DNA of 64,000 nucleotides, taken from assembly GCA_049511415.1 (NCBI GenBank), contig JBEKYC010000003.1, forward strand, positions 186,001-250,000, read 5' to 3'. Under the pieces are notes generated by a model that did not search any database, was not told the origin of the DNA, and saw nothing but the letters and a program-made list of their open reading frames with translations. This document shows positions 1 to 7,906 of the stretch, in pieces. Made by a program: the position numbers and the translations under genes. Each line of letters opens with the position of its first letter. Positions within the stretch are counted from its first letter, which is position 1. The stretch is from Bog-159 sp049511415 (lineage in GTDB: Bacteria; Acidobacteriota; Terriglobia; Bryobacterales; Bryobacteraceae).

Positions 1-2
1 GT

Positions 3-113
3 AGCGGTATCCTCCTCTATCGCCTCACCCCGCTGCTTCCACTGGACTCGGTGGTAAACGCGGGGGCGAAGGCGAGCTTTTTCCTTCTCCCTCAAAACGC
101 ATTGACGCTGTGA
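3..113 (+). CDS. 3' end of an upstream gene (partial)
   Basis: An open frame enters from the left edge and stops at TGA 111-113, giving 36 residues. It is partly hydrophobic (SGILLYRLTPLLPLDSVV) and ends in LTL. The start and most of the protein lie outside the window and I do not recognise the family. A 108-base gap without obvious structure separates it from the NRAMP gene. A chance open frame cannot be excluded at this length. Confidence 0.35.
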   Translation, partial: SGILLYRLTPLLPLDSVVNAGAKASFFLLPQNALTL

Positions 114-221
114 CTCGGATTCCGGCGGCTGGCGCTACGGCTTTTTGCTAATGCCCGGCTGTTTCGGTGGATGTAGGGTTACTTTGCGTGCGCTTTTGCG
201 CGCGCGGAGAGGAGGAGGTCC

Positions 222-1568
222 ATGACAAACAAAACACTGACGATGGCTGCGGCGGCCGTTGAAACCGAAGTTGTGCCGGGCCGCGGACGCGTAGTGAAAT
301 CCAAATGGACGCGCGATCTGCTGACATTTCTGATGGTCTTCGGCCCGGGCCTGATCGTCATGGTTGCCGATAATGACGCGGGCGCGGTTTCCACCTATAG
401 CCAGGCCGGGGCGCAATACGGCACGCATTTGCTCTGGATCGTTCTGCTCTTATTGCCGGTTTGTTACTTCATACAGGAAATGGTGGTGCGCCTGGGTATC
501 GCGACGGGCAAGGGCCATGCCGCGATGATCTACCAACGGTTCGGCAAGTGGTGGGGGCTGTTCTCGCTCGTGGACTTGCAATTGGTTAATTTCCTGACCC
601 TGGTCACCGAATTTGCGGCTATCAACCTGGCATTGACCAAGATGGGTGTGGACCCGCGCTACGGCGTGCCGCTGGCGGCAGCTTGCCTCGTTCTACTGGT
701 GATGACGGGCAGCTACCGCAGGTGGGAACGCACGGTCGTATTGCTGTGCCTGCTGGATTTCGCGTGGTTCTGGATCGCGTTCCGGTTGGGGCCGCCGGTG
801 GGGCAAGTCGTCAGGCACGCGCTCGTGCCATCCGTGCCGGCAGGCGGAATCACACCGGAACTCATGTTTCTGGTGATCGCCATCGTAGGCACCACCATCG
901 CGCCCTGGCAGCTCTTCTTTCAGCAAAGCTGTATCGCCGACAAACGGCTGCGATTTGCGGACCTGAAGTGGGCGCGCCTGGACACTTTCCTGGGCGCCTG
1001 TGTGACGGTTACTGCGGCAGTGTGCATGATGGTCGCCGGTGCGGCTTCACTGACGCACGGGTTCCGCTTCACCGATCCGGCGCAAATGGCCATGGATATC
1101 GGCACGTTCGCGGGACCGATGATGCGGCATCTGATTCTGCTGATGATGATCAACGCGGCGGTGCTGGGCACGACGGCGATCTCGCTGTCGAGCGCCTGGG
1201 CGTACGGCGAGGTGCGGGGCTGGCCGCACAGCCTGCAGTTGCCCTGGCGCGAGGCACGCGGATTCTATTCGCTCTATCTGCTTTGTGTGGCGGCGGCGGC
1301 GGGCATCGTGCTGATTCCGCGCGCGCCGCTGCAACTGATTATTCTCGGCGTGCAGGTGCTGGCGGGCGTGATTCTGCCCTCCGCCATCATCTTTCTGCAG
1401 CTTTTGTTGAACGACAAGGAACTCCTGGGCGAGTTTGCCAACAAGCCCTGGAATAACTGGGTGAACTGGACCATCATCGTGGTGCTGTTCATTTTGTCCC
1501 TGATTCTGGCGGCGCAGGTAACCGCGCCCAATCTCTTCCCGTCCGCAGCAAGCGGCCCAACCACTTAA
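222..1568 (+). CDS. NRAMP-family divalent metal transporter with atypical metal site
   Basis: This is a 448-residue polytopic inner-membrane protein of the NRAMP fold, which imports divalent metals by proton symport. The first membrane helix opens with GPGLIVMVA at 41-49. Where classical NRAMPs carry DPGN it has D52-A53-G54-A55. The sixth-helix motif reads TTIAPWQ at 224-230, where Mn/Fe transporters have a methionine and MPH. Loss of that methionine is known from NRAMP-related magnesium transporters, so Mg2+ or another hard cation is a possible substrate (inference). The ATG follows a strong GAGGAGG Shine-Dalgarno at about 209-218. The TAA overlaps an ATG that leads into a small membrane protein, so the two are probably co-transcribed. 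Confidence 0.85.
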   Translation: MTNKTLTMAAAAVETEVVPGRGRVVKSKWTRDLLTFLMVFGPGLIVMVADNDAGAVSTYSQAGAQYGTHLLWIVLLLLPVCYFIQEMVVRLGIATGKGHAAMIYQRFGKWWGLFSLVDLQLVNFLTLVTEFAAINLALTKMGVDPRYGVPLAAACLVLLVMTGSYRRWERTVVLLCLLDFAWFWIAFRLGPPVGQVVRHALVPSVPAGGITPELMFLVIAIVGTTIAPWQLFFQQSCIADKRLRFADLKWARLDTFLGACVTVTAAVCMMVAGAASLTHGFRFTDPAQMAMDIGTFAGPMMRHLILLMMINAAVLGTTAISLSSAWAYGEVRGWPHSLQLPWREARGFYSLYLLCVAAAAGIVLIPRAPLQLIILGVQVLAGVILPSAIIFLQLLLNDKELLGEFANKPWNNWVNWTIIVVLFILSLILAAQVTAPNLFPSAASGPTT

Positions 1569-1582
1569 TGGAGGAAACGACA

Positions 1583-1804
1583 ATGGCAACGATGGTAAAT
1601 CCGATCGAAATTGAAGAGACGACGAAGAACCATTTTGTGGTGATTCACCCGCTGGATGACGTGCCGGAGACAAAGGTCGATATGGAAGGGCTCGGACCCA
1701 TGGCGATGACGCGCACGGTGCGGTTGTCGCTGATGAGCCTCCGCGCTTACCTGATTCTGATGGTTCTGCTGGTGGTGTATCACGTCGTGATGCTGGCGCG
1801 GTAA
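1583..1804 (+). CDS. Small single-pass membrane protein downstream of NRAMP
   Basis: This 73-residue protein has a polar N-terminal two thirds and one hydrophobic segment near the C-terminus (LILMVLLVVYHVVML). The start at 1583 is preferred over the in-frame ATG at 1568 because GGAGG at 1570-1574 lies eight bases before it. The gene begins 14 bases after the NRAMP stop, which suggests a role tied to that transporter such as an accessory or regulatory peptide. No family is recognised. It could also be a small membrane protein of unrelated function carried in the same transcript. Confidence 0.7.
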   Translation: MATMVNPIEIEETTKNHFVVIHPLDDVPETKVDMEGLGPMAMTRTVRLSLMSLRAYLILMVLLVVYHVVMLAR

Positions 1805-1914
1805 GCGAGGCGTGATTCGAACTACGCCGCGAAGCACGCTCTTAAACTGAAGAAGAAGGGCTTATATAAACCACGGCCGGATTGTGTCCGATTAGGAAAA
1901 AGGAGAAAAGACCG

Positions 1915-2022
1915 ATGCGGATTCAAGCGATGGAAGGACTGCGTATTCTGGGCACCTGGATTTTGCGATTTCTGGAAGTACGCTTGCCGGTGGATGCACT
2001 CCGTGGGATCGGCACCAGGTAA
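1915..2022 (+). CDS. 35-residue peptide upstream of phoU-like gene
   Basis: An ATG at 1915 sits behind a clear AAGGAG signal (about 1899-1906) and opens a 35-codon frame ending in TAA at 2020-2022. The peptide is basic and amphipathic, with a hydrophobic middle (LGTWILRFLEV). The phoU-like gene starts 16 bases after its stop and has no strong Shine-Dalgarno of its own, so translation of this leader may feed into phoU. No homologue is recognised. It may be a true microprotein or a translational-coupling leader. Confidence 0.5.
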   Translation: MRIQAMEGLRILGTWILRFLEVRLPVDALRGIGTR

Positions 2023-2038
2023 CGGCGAGCAACTGCTG

Positions 2039-2698
2039 ATGAGAACACGTTATGTCACCGAACTGGAGTCGGTTCGCCAGAACCTGATCGCGATGGGAGA
2101 GACGACCATCGAACTGCTGGGCGCGGCGCTGCGGGCGGTGGTGGATCCGAACCCCGACTCATCGGCGCGGGCCAGCGAACTCGAATCGCAAACCGATCAC
2201 CAGCACCGGGTGATTCACGATCAATGTTTGAACCTGATCACTCTGCAAGCCCCCGTCGCGCGGGATGCGCGGCTGGTGACCGGGGTACTGGACGCCATCG
2301 TGGATCTGGAACTGATCGGCGATTATGCATACGAAATGGTGGGACTGGCATCCTCCAAGCAGGGAAGGCCGCCGTCTCAGATGTTGAACCAGATCGCCGA
2401 AGTTGGGGGCAAGATACAGGAAATCCTGTCGACGGCCATTCAAAGCTGGCGGCAAGCGGATCGGGGGCTGGCCCTTTCGGCGCGGCCCCGTGAAGCGGCC
2501 CTGCGCGCGGAATGTCATGCGCTCAGTGAGAAGGTGACGCAACTGACGTCCGCTCCGGGCGATGTGACGGCTTATGTTAATCTGCTGCTGGTTTGCCGCC
2601 ATCTGGAGCGCATCCTGCGGCACGCGGTGTGCGTGGCGGAGCAGGCGGCCGAGGCTGCGGCGCCGCCATCTGGCGATTCTTTAAATAATAAGGCCTGA
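2039..2698 (+). CDS. phoU: PhoU-like protein
   Basis: This 219-residue all-helical protein has two PhoU-type three-helix bundles. PhoU proteins are cytoplasmic regulators that bind metal clusters and usually control Pst phosphate uptake through PhoR. The typical second-helix signature is seen as RDARLVTGVLDAIVDLELIGD. I place the start at MRTRYVTELESV because PhoU proteins begin with this kind of sequence; an upstream ATG at 1994 would add 15 unrelated residues and overlap the leader peptide. There are no pst or phoB genes nearby. The neighbours are an NRAMP transporter and small membrane proteins, so it may regulate metal transport instead (inference). Confidence 0.82.
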   Translation: MRTRYVTELESVRQNLIAMGETTIELLGAALRAVVDPNPDSSARASELESQTDHQHRVIHDQCLNLITLQAPVARDARLVTGVLDAIVDLELIGDYAYEMVGLASSKQGRPPSQMLNQIAEVGGKIQEILSTAIQSWRQADRGLALSARPREAALRAECHALSEKVTQLTSAPGDVTAYVNLLLVCRHLERILRHAVCVAEQAAEAAAPPSGDSLNNKA

Positions 2699-2727
2699 AA
2701 ACCCTTTATTTTTATTTTACGCCGCAG

Positions 2728-2733
2728 TATAAT
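2728..2733 (+). promoter_or_regulatory. Candidate -10 box (TATAAT)
   Basis: A perfect TATAAT lies in the AT-rich gap after the phoU-like gene, 18 bases before the start of the 34-residue reading frame at 2752. The region 17 bases upstream (TTTATT) is a poor -35 match. The position suggests a separate promoter for the small gene. Confidence 0.45.
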
Positions 2734-2751
2734 CGAAAGCGGGAGGATGTT

Positions 2752-2856
2752 ATGCGCCCGCTTGACGTTCCCGAAATCCTGATCGCGCTGGGGCTAATCG
2801 CCACTTTCGCCTGGGCCGTTTACAACTGGAAGCACGGCACGCGCGCGCCGCGCTGA
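2752..2856 (+). CDS. 34-residue single-pass membrane peptide
   Basis: An ATG at 2752 follows GGGAGGA (2741-2747) with good spacing and encodes 34 residues, ending TGA at 2854-2856. Residues 8-24 (EILIALGLIATFAWAVY) form one membrane segment, followed by a basic tail. A perfect TATAAT lies just upstream. Its stop directly abuts the stop of the minus-strand ABC permease at 2857. No family is recognised; promoter, ribosome site and hydrophobic pattern together support a real small gene. Confidence 0.5.
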   Translation: MRPLDVPEILIALGLIATFAWAVYNWKHGTRAPR

Positions 2857-3783
2857 CTATTCGTTGGCCCTTTCCCGCCGTTTCCGCAATTCGTCCAGAC
2901 TTACCGCCAGAATGATCACTCCGCCTATGATCGCCTGTTGCAGGTAGGGGGATATACCCAACAAATCACTGCCGTTAGCAAGCAAGCCCATAATCATGGC
3001 GCCGATCAGCGTCCCGATGACGCTGCCTTCGCCGCCGTGCAGGCTGCCGCCGCCAATCACTACGGCCGCGATAGCCTGCAATTCGTAGCCATTGCCGGCC
3101 GTGGGCTGGCCGGTCATCAGGCGTGACGCTTCGATCATCCCCGCGAGACCGGTCAGGAGTCCCCCCAGCGCATAGACCGCCGTGGTGTGGAAGCCGACCG
3201 GCACCCCGGCGTAGACCGCCGCGTCCGCATTGCTGCCGATAGCGAACGCGTACCGGCCTAACCGTGTATGTTCCAGGATGACATGGGTCGCCAGCGCGCA
3301 TATCACCACCACCCACAACACGAACGGCACTCCCAGCAGGTTGCCCGCCCCCAGAAATGCAAAGCTACGCGGCACTCGATGCACCGGCAGGCCATTGGTG
3401 ATGATCAGCGTCAAGCCCCGGATGATGCCGAGCGTACCCAGTGTCACGATGAACGGCGCGATGCGGAGCCGGGTGGTCAGGAAGCCGTTCAGCGACCCCC
3501 AGCACAAGCCGGTCAGCAATCCGATGAGCACTCCCAGCGGGACGGGCATGCCGGCTTCCATGGCCATGGTGCCCAGCACGCCGCTCATGGCCAGTATCGC
3601 GCCCACGGACAGATCGATGCCGCCGGCAATGATAATGATGGTCATGCCAAGCGACATAATATTGATCACGGCCGTCTGCCGCACGACACTGGACAGGTTC
3701 GTCTGCGTCAGGAAATGGGGCGAAGCGATGGCCAGGGCTATGAACAAAACGATCAGGCTCAGAAACGGCAAGAAGCGCTGCAT
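2857..3783 (-). CDS. Ribose-type ABC transporter permease
   Basis: This 308-residue inner-membrane permease belongs to the RbsC/XylH/AraH family (BPD_transp_2), which forms the channel of carbohydrate importers. Family marks are the GGIDLSVGAI segment near residues 55-64 and the GYELQAIAAVVIGG stretch near 232-245. The ATG overlaps the stop of the upstream ATPase gene as TGATG, so the two are translationally coupled; a GTG three bases earlier is an alternative start. No periplasmic binding protein gene lies next to it, although such importers normally need one, so the substrate cannot be read from context. Confidence 0.88.
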   Translation of the reverse strand: MQRFLPFLSLIVLFIALAIASPHFLTQTNLSSVVRQTAVINIMSLGMTIIIIAGGIDLSVGAILAMSGVLGTMAMEAGMPVPLGVLIGLLTGLCWGSLNGFLTTRLRIAPFIVTLGTLGIIRGLTLIITNGLPVHRVPRSFAFLGAGNLLGVPFVLWVVVICALATHVILEHTRLGRYAFAIGSNADAAVYAGVPVGFHTTAVYALGGLLTGLAGMIEASRLMTGQPTAGNGYELQAIAAVVIGGGSLHGGEGSVIGTLIGAMIMGLLANGSDLLGISPYLQQAIIGGVIILAVSLDELRKRRERANE

Positions 3784-5273
3784 CACGGCGCGGCCTCCGG
3801 GGTGAGCGTCGCGTAGCGCATGATTTGTTCCTGGCTGGCGCCGCCCGGCAAGTCGGCGGTGATGGCTCCCTGGCGCATGACCAGGATGCGGTCGGCGACC
3901 TGCAAGAGCTCCTGCATCTCGGAACTCACCATTAAGATCGCGGCGCCCTGACGCACCAATTCATCCATCAGGGCAAACACTTCGACCTTGGCGGCGACGT
4001 CGATGCCGCGGGTCGGCTCATCGAAGAGGAATATGCTGGCACGGCGGAATAACCACCTGGCGACGGCCACTTTCTGTTGATTGCCGCCGCTCAGGCGGCC
4101 TGCGGGCTGGCGTCCGGACGAAGCCCGGATGCGCAGGCGGGCGATGTAATCGGCGGTGACGCGAAGCTCCGCGCGCCGGTCGAGCACGCCGAAGCGGCTG
4201 ACGGCGCGCAGGCCGGTCAAAGTGATGTTGTAACCGATGGGGAGGCGCAGGGCGAGTCCCGTGCGCTGGCGGTCTTCGGTGACCAGCGCGATACCGGCGG
4301 ATACGGCTTGGCGCGGCGAACGGATGCGCAGCGCGCGTCCTTCGACGAAAATGCTGCCACCGTCGATGGGGTCGACGCCAAAGAGTGCGCGGCAGGTTTC
4401 GGTTCTGCCGGCGCCGATCAGTCCGGCCAGTCCCACAATCTCGCCCGACCGCAGGGTAAAGGAGACGTTGCGCAAGACGCCACGCCGCGCGAGACCTTCG
4501 ACGCGCAGCAGTTCGGGGCCGGAGGGGAGGGGCTGGCGCTGGAAAATCGAGACCATCTCCCGCCCCACCATATGCTGGATGATGCGGTCCGTCGAAATTT
4601 CCGCCAGCGAACCGCTGTACACCGTGGCGCCATCGCGGAGAATGGTGACGCGGTCGCCGATGGCGCGGAGCTCCTGGAGACGGTGAGTGATGTAGATGAC
4701 GCCCATGCCCCGTTCCCGCAGCGTGCGCACGATGCGAAAGACTTCTTCGGTCTCGGCGCCGGATAGCGACGAGGTGGGTTCGTCGAAAATCAGAAGACTG
4801 GAGCCATGTTGGATGGCGCGGCAGATGGCCACGAGCTGTTTTTGGGCTGGGCTCAGCCGGCCCACGGGCCAGTGGGCCTGTAACGGGAAGTGATGCCGGG
4901 CAATCAGCAGGGAGGCTTGCTCGATCATGCGGCCGCGGCTGACCCAGCCGAGAGGCAGATGCGGCTCGCGGCCCAGGAAAATGTTCTCCGCCACGGAGAG
5001 ATGGGGCGCCAGGAGAGACTCCTGGTGCACCATGGCGATGCCGGCGGCGGTGGCTTCGGCGGGAGTGGCGAAGGCGACCTCGCGTCCCTGCCACAACATA
5101 CGCCCGGCATCGCGCCGCTCGATGCCGGCCACGATTTTCATGAGGGTGGACTTGCCGGCGCCGTTCTCACCCAGCAGCAGATGTACTTCACCAGCTTCCA
5201 CGCGCAGGTTACCGCCGCGCAGCGCCATCACGCCGCCAAAGCGTTTTTTAATATCGCTCAGATCGAGGAGCAC
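3783..5273 (-). CDS. Sugar ABC transporter ATP-binding protein (RbsA-type tandem ATPase)
   Basis: This 496-residue cytoplasmic protein has two fused ABC domains, as in RbsA/MglA/XylG importers. The first domain has a full Walker A (GENGAGKST) and Walker B with FDEPTSSL. The second domain has GLIGAGRTE in place of Walker A, then LSGGNQQK and FDEPTRGID. This asymmetry is normal for the family, where the second site is degenerate. Translation probably begins at GTG 5273, since the N-terminus LLDLSDIKKRFGGVMAL fits family starts. The VWA gene upstream ends nine bases before it, giving the order VWA-ATPase-permease. Confidence 0.88.
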   Translation of the reverse strand: MLLDLSDIKKRFGGVMALRGGNLRVEAGEVHLLLGENGAGKSTLMKIVAGIERRDAGRMLWQGREVAFATPAEATAAGIAMVHQESLLAPHLSVAENIFLGREPHLPLGWVSRGRMIEQASLLIARHHFPLQAHWPVGRLSPAQKQLVAICRAIQHGSSLLIFDEPTSSLSGAETEEVFRIVRTLRERGMGVIYITHRLQELRAIGDRVTILRDGATVYSGSLAEISTDRIIQHMVGREMVSIFQRQPLPSGPELLRVEGLARRGVLRNVSFTLRSGEIVGLAGLIGAGRTETCRALFGVDPIDGGSIFVEGRALRIRSPRQAVSAGIALVTEDRQRTGLALRLPIGYNITLTGLRAVSRFGVLDRRAELRVTADYIARLRIRASSGRQPAGRLSGGNQQKVAVARWLFRRASIFLFDEPTRGIDVAAKVEVFALMDELVRQGAAILMVSSEMQELLQVADRILVMRQGAITADLPGGASQEQIMRYATLTPEAAP

Positions 5274-5282
5274 CGGAAGGGA

Positions 5283-6302
5283 TCAGTGTATAACACCACT
5301 GGCAGTGTTCCCGCTAACGAGCGGATGCCGGGCGATTATCTCCGGAGGAATTTGACGGACCAGCGTAACAAACCGGTAGGCCAGCAGGGGTTGCGGGTGC
5401 ACCCCCTGGACACCGACACGCAGCCGGAGAACCGGTCCGCTGGAAGGGGGCATGTGAGTGAAATAAAGCCGGTATGGCGAGTGGATCGCGGTAGCCAATT
5501 GCTCTGCCGCCTCGGGAGAAGTTTTATCGCGCGGGATTACCGAATAGAACCCGCCGCTCGCGGCCGCCAGCCGCATCAGGTCGTCACGCGCGGCTATTTC
5601 TTTGGGGCCCAATCCATGGATCGGGTAAGGTAAGGCGGGCAGGAGCGGAAAGATGGGAACCGGCGACTCAGCCACCAGGCGCGACAGCTCCTTGTCGTTA
5701 TACACGCTCACATTTTCGAAGCCGTCGGAAAGGACCAGCAGCGCGCGGCTGGCGTTGCGCGCGTTACGCATCTGGTTCAAGGCCAGATAGAGAGCGTCGA
5801 TCAGGGCGGTCTTGCCTTTAGGAGTCACGTCCAGCCCCGCGCGGACGAGAGGCAGCGCGGAGCCGAATGGGCACTGCACTTTTGGCGTGCTGTTCACATA
5901 CTCCAGGAAAAACTCATCCTGCGGACCCGATACGTCCAGGAAGCGATTGACGAACGCGCGGGCCTGCCCGATGGGGTCGTGAAACGCATTGGCGCGCATG
6001 CTGGTGCTGGTGTCCAGCAGGATGCCGACGGAGAAGGCCTCGCGCACGTGGATCATGCCGCAGAGCGCAAGCGCGACGCCATCTCCGCTGAGGGTGAAGC
6101 TGGCGACAGAGAGACCTTCCCATACGTTGAATTCCGGCGTCAGGACTTGCACGGGAATCGTGAATACCGGCGCATCGGCCGGGCAACCGGCAACCAATGG
6201 TGCCTGGGCAAAGGCGGCGCCAGACCATAGAACCAGCACCAGAGCAGCGCTCCGCACGGTCCCATCGTAACGCAACGCAGAGGCGGAAGAACGGCTTAAC
6301 AT
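5283..6302 (-). CDS. Secreted VWFA-related domain protein
   Basis: This 339-residue protein has an N-terminal signal segment (about residues 17-33, ending AFAQA). It contains a von Willebrand A domain with the metal-binding motif DTSTS at 97-101. Later segments (KGKTALIDALYLAL, ALLVLSDGFENVS) fit the A-domain fold. This type is expanded in Acidobacteriota and is likely to mediate binding in the cell envelope or outside. It heads the minus-strand run that continues into the ABC ATPase nine bases downstream; a functional link to sugar import is unproven. Its start codon lies inside a sequence that is repeated near the scpA start. Confidence 0.8.
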   Translation of the reverse strand: MLSRSSASALRYDGTVRSAALVLVLWSGAAFAQAPLVAGCPADAPVFTIPVQVLTPEFNVWEGLSVASFTLSGDGVALALCGMIHVREAFSVGILLDTSTSMRANAFHDPIGQARAFVNRFLDVSGPQDEFFLEYVNSTPKVQCPFGSALPLVRAGLDVTPKGKTALIDALYLALNQMRNARNASRALLVLSDGFENVSVYNDKELSRLVAESPVPIFPLLPALPYPIHGLGPKEIAARDDLMRLAAASGGFYSVIPRDKTSPEAAEQLATAIHSPYRLYFTHMPPSSGPVLRLRVGVQGVHPQPLLAYRFVTLVRQIPPEIIARHPLVSGNTASGVIH

Positions 6303-6324
6303 GATATCGTGAGAAACGGTTTCT
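6301..6324. promoter_or_regulatory. Repeat/dyad element, copy 1
   Basis: ATGATATCGTGAGAAACGGT at 6301-6320 recurs at 7883-7902 with a single mismatch. It also carries an inverted repeat, AGAAAC-g-GTTTCT (6312-6324). It sits at the start codon of the VWA gene and 50 bases upstream of the glycosyltransferase gene. TATCGT at 6305-6310 could act as a -10 on the plus strand. A promoter with operator is plausible but unproven. Confidence 0.4.
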
Positions 6325-6369
6325 GATACCTCTCAAAATCCCCCCGGCATGCGATAGCAGGCCGGCTCG

Positions 6370-7788
6370 ATGATGCTGAGGCGAGCTATGGCACGAACGA
6401 ACCGCACGCAGCCGCCGGGATACGGGGACGTTTGGCGTCTGGGGTTCGCCTCGGCACTGGCGGCTTACGGGGTTATCACCGCCCTGCTGTCCGGACGGTT
6501 ATCACTTTGGGTGGATGAAATCCTGCAACTCATCGGCACAAGAGATTCCCACGACCTGCAAAGCCTGCTGCGATGGGTGGAAATCAACCCCGGTGGCGTG
6601 CCCCTTGGGTATTTCACGCAGCATTTTGCCATTTGGCTGTTCGGATTCTCCGCCTATAGCGCGCGGATTCCATCCGTTATCTGCAGCGTGCTGGCATGCG
6701 CGGCGGTTGCCTGGCTGGCTCGACGAATGGGCCTCGGCCGGTCATCTGCCTGCATCAGTTTTTTGATCTTCGCAACCCTCCCCCTGCAGTTTCGATACGC
6801 GCTGGAAGGCAGACCTTATTCCGAGGCGCTACTCTTCTGGGTGCTCTCGCAGATCGGCTTCCAAGGGTTGTGTCGCCGCCCCGGCCGCTTGCGCGCCAGA
6901 CTATACGGGCTGGCACTCCTGCTGGGCATGTACACGCAACCTTTCACTGCGTTCATATGGCTATCACACATGGCCTGGGCCACACTGTTCCTCAAGGGGC
7001 CGGAGCGCGGCGGCGTAGTCCGCTGGTGCAGCCTGGCTGGGATACTGGCGGGGTTCGCATTTTTGCCCTGGTTTCTGCTGGTGAGACAGCAATGGCACAC
7101 TTACATCGGATCCAGCGGCTACTCGTTCGCGCCGGGCTTCTCGATCGTATCGATTATATTTCGAGAAATTCCGGGAAACTATGTAATCACCGTGCTGCTG
7201 GGCCTCGCCGTGGCGAGCGGTTTTGCGGCGCAATCACCGCTCACGAACGGCACGAAAGCTCTATTGGCCGCAAACATAATCGCGCCGGTGGTTTGTGCTC
7301 TATGCGCGGACGCCGCGTTTAATTACTTCTTTGCAGCCCGGCAACTCGTCTATGTGCTGCCGTCGATCGCCGTGTTGGCAGCGGCCGGCGCCCAAAATCT
7401 GGCCCGTACCCGCCGCCGTGCCGGCGTGGCGCTGGTCTCTGTTCTACTGCTGAGCACGCTGGGCCAGGATGTGCGAATGTTTCAAAAGCCACGGGAGGAC
7501 TGGGCAAAGGCCGCGGCGGCGACTAACGCGATGCTCCGCGAAACCAACGCGTGCGTCATCACCGTGCCATCCGAGTGGGCGGCCCTGTACATATTTTTCG
7601 AACCCAAGCTGGCGCAGCGCCAGTGTGTCGGCGACCAACGCGCCAGTGGCCGCCTCCTTTTGGCGATCACCCCCTACACCCCGGCCGCCGCCGCGGCGAA
7701 TCTCCGCGCGACGCTGACGCGCGACGGCTACGCGGCGGGTCCGCAACAGACCGTCGGCGGCAGCCGGCTGGAGCCCTTTTCCAGATGA
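6370..7788 (+). CDS. GT39-like membrane glycosyltransferase
   Basis: This 472-residue polytopic protein resembles PMT/ArnT-type (GT-C fold) glycosyltransferases that use polyprenyl-phosphate sugars on the outer face of the inner membrane. The first loop carries the acidic LSLWVDEI motif near residues 46-53, with catalytic aspartate and glutamate typical of this fold. About ten hydrophobic segments follow, and a soluble C-terminal tail begins near residue 380. ATGs at 6370, 6373 and 6388 are all possible; the last has a GAGGCGAG signal. The gene stands alone between the two copies of a repeat/dyad element, which raises the possibility of insertion in front of scpA. Confidence 0.75.
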   Translation: MMLRRAMARTNRTQPPGYGDVWRLGFASALAAYGVITALLSGRLSLWVDEILQLIGTRDSHDLQSLLRWVEINPGGVPLGYFTQHFAIWLFGFSAYSARIPSVICSVLACAAVAWLARRMGLGRSSACISFLIFATLPLQFRYALEGRPYSEALLFWVLSQIGFQGLCRRPGRLRARLYGLALLLGMYTQPFTAFIWLSHMAWATLFLKGPERGGVVRWCSLAGILAGFAFLPWFLLVRQQWHTYIGSSGYSFAPGFSIVSIIFREIPGNYVITVLLGLAVASGFAAQSPLTNGTKALLAANIIAPVVCALCADAAFNYFFAARQLVYVLPSIAVLAAAGAQNLARTRRRAGVALVSVLLLSTLGQDVRMFQKPREDWAKAAAATNAMLRETNACVITVPSEWAALYIFFEPKLAQRQCVGDQRASGRLLLAITPYTPAAAAANLRATLTRDGYAAGPQQTVGGSRLEPFSR

Positions 7789-7882
7789 TGGACGCCCCGG
7801 CTACGGCGCGTTTTCCACGATCCGAGGCGGCGGCGAAGAGAAGGCCGCCACATGTGCCCCGCGAAAAACGTAATGCTGCGGC

Positions 7883-7906
7883 ATGATATCGTGAGATACG
7901 GTGTCT
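7883..7906. promoter_or_regulatory. Repeat/dyad element, copy 2, at the scpA start
   Basis: ATGATATCGTGAGATACGGT matches the element at 6301 in 19 of 20 positions. It keeps an imperfect dyad, AGATAC-g-GTGTCT (7894-7906). TATCGT at 7887-7892 ends eight bases before the scpA GTG, as expected for a leaderless promoter. Confidence 0.4.

Noticed and set aside
2699..2727. Rho-independent terminator after the phoU-like gene
   Set aside because: There is a T-rich stretch but no stable GC-rich stem directly before it.
4018..5094. Minus-strand open frame inside the ABC ATPase gene in another frame
   Set aside because: Arg/His/Pro-rich translation with no family likeness; the RbsA-type frame covers the same bases with intact Walker motifs.
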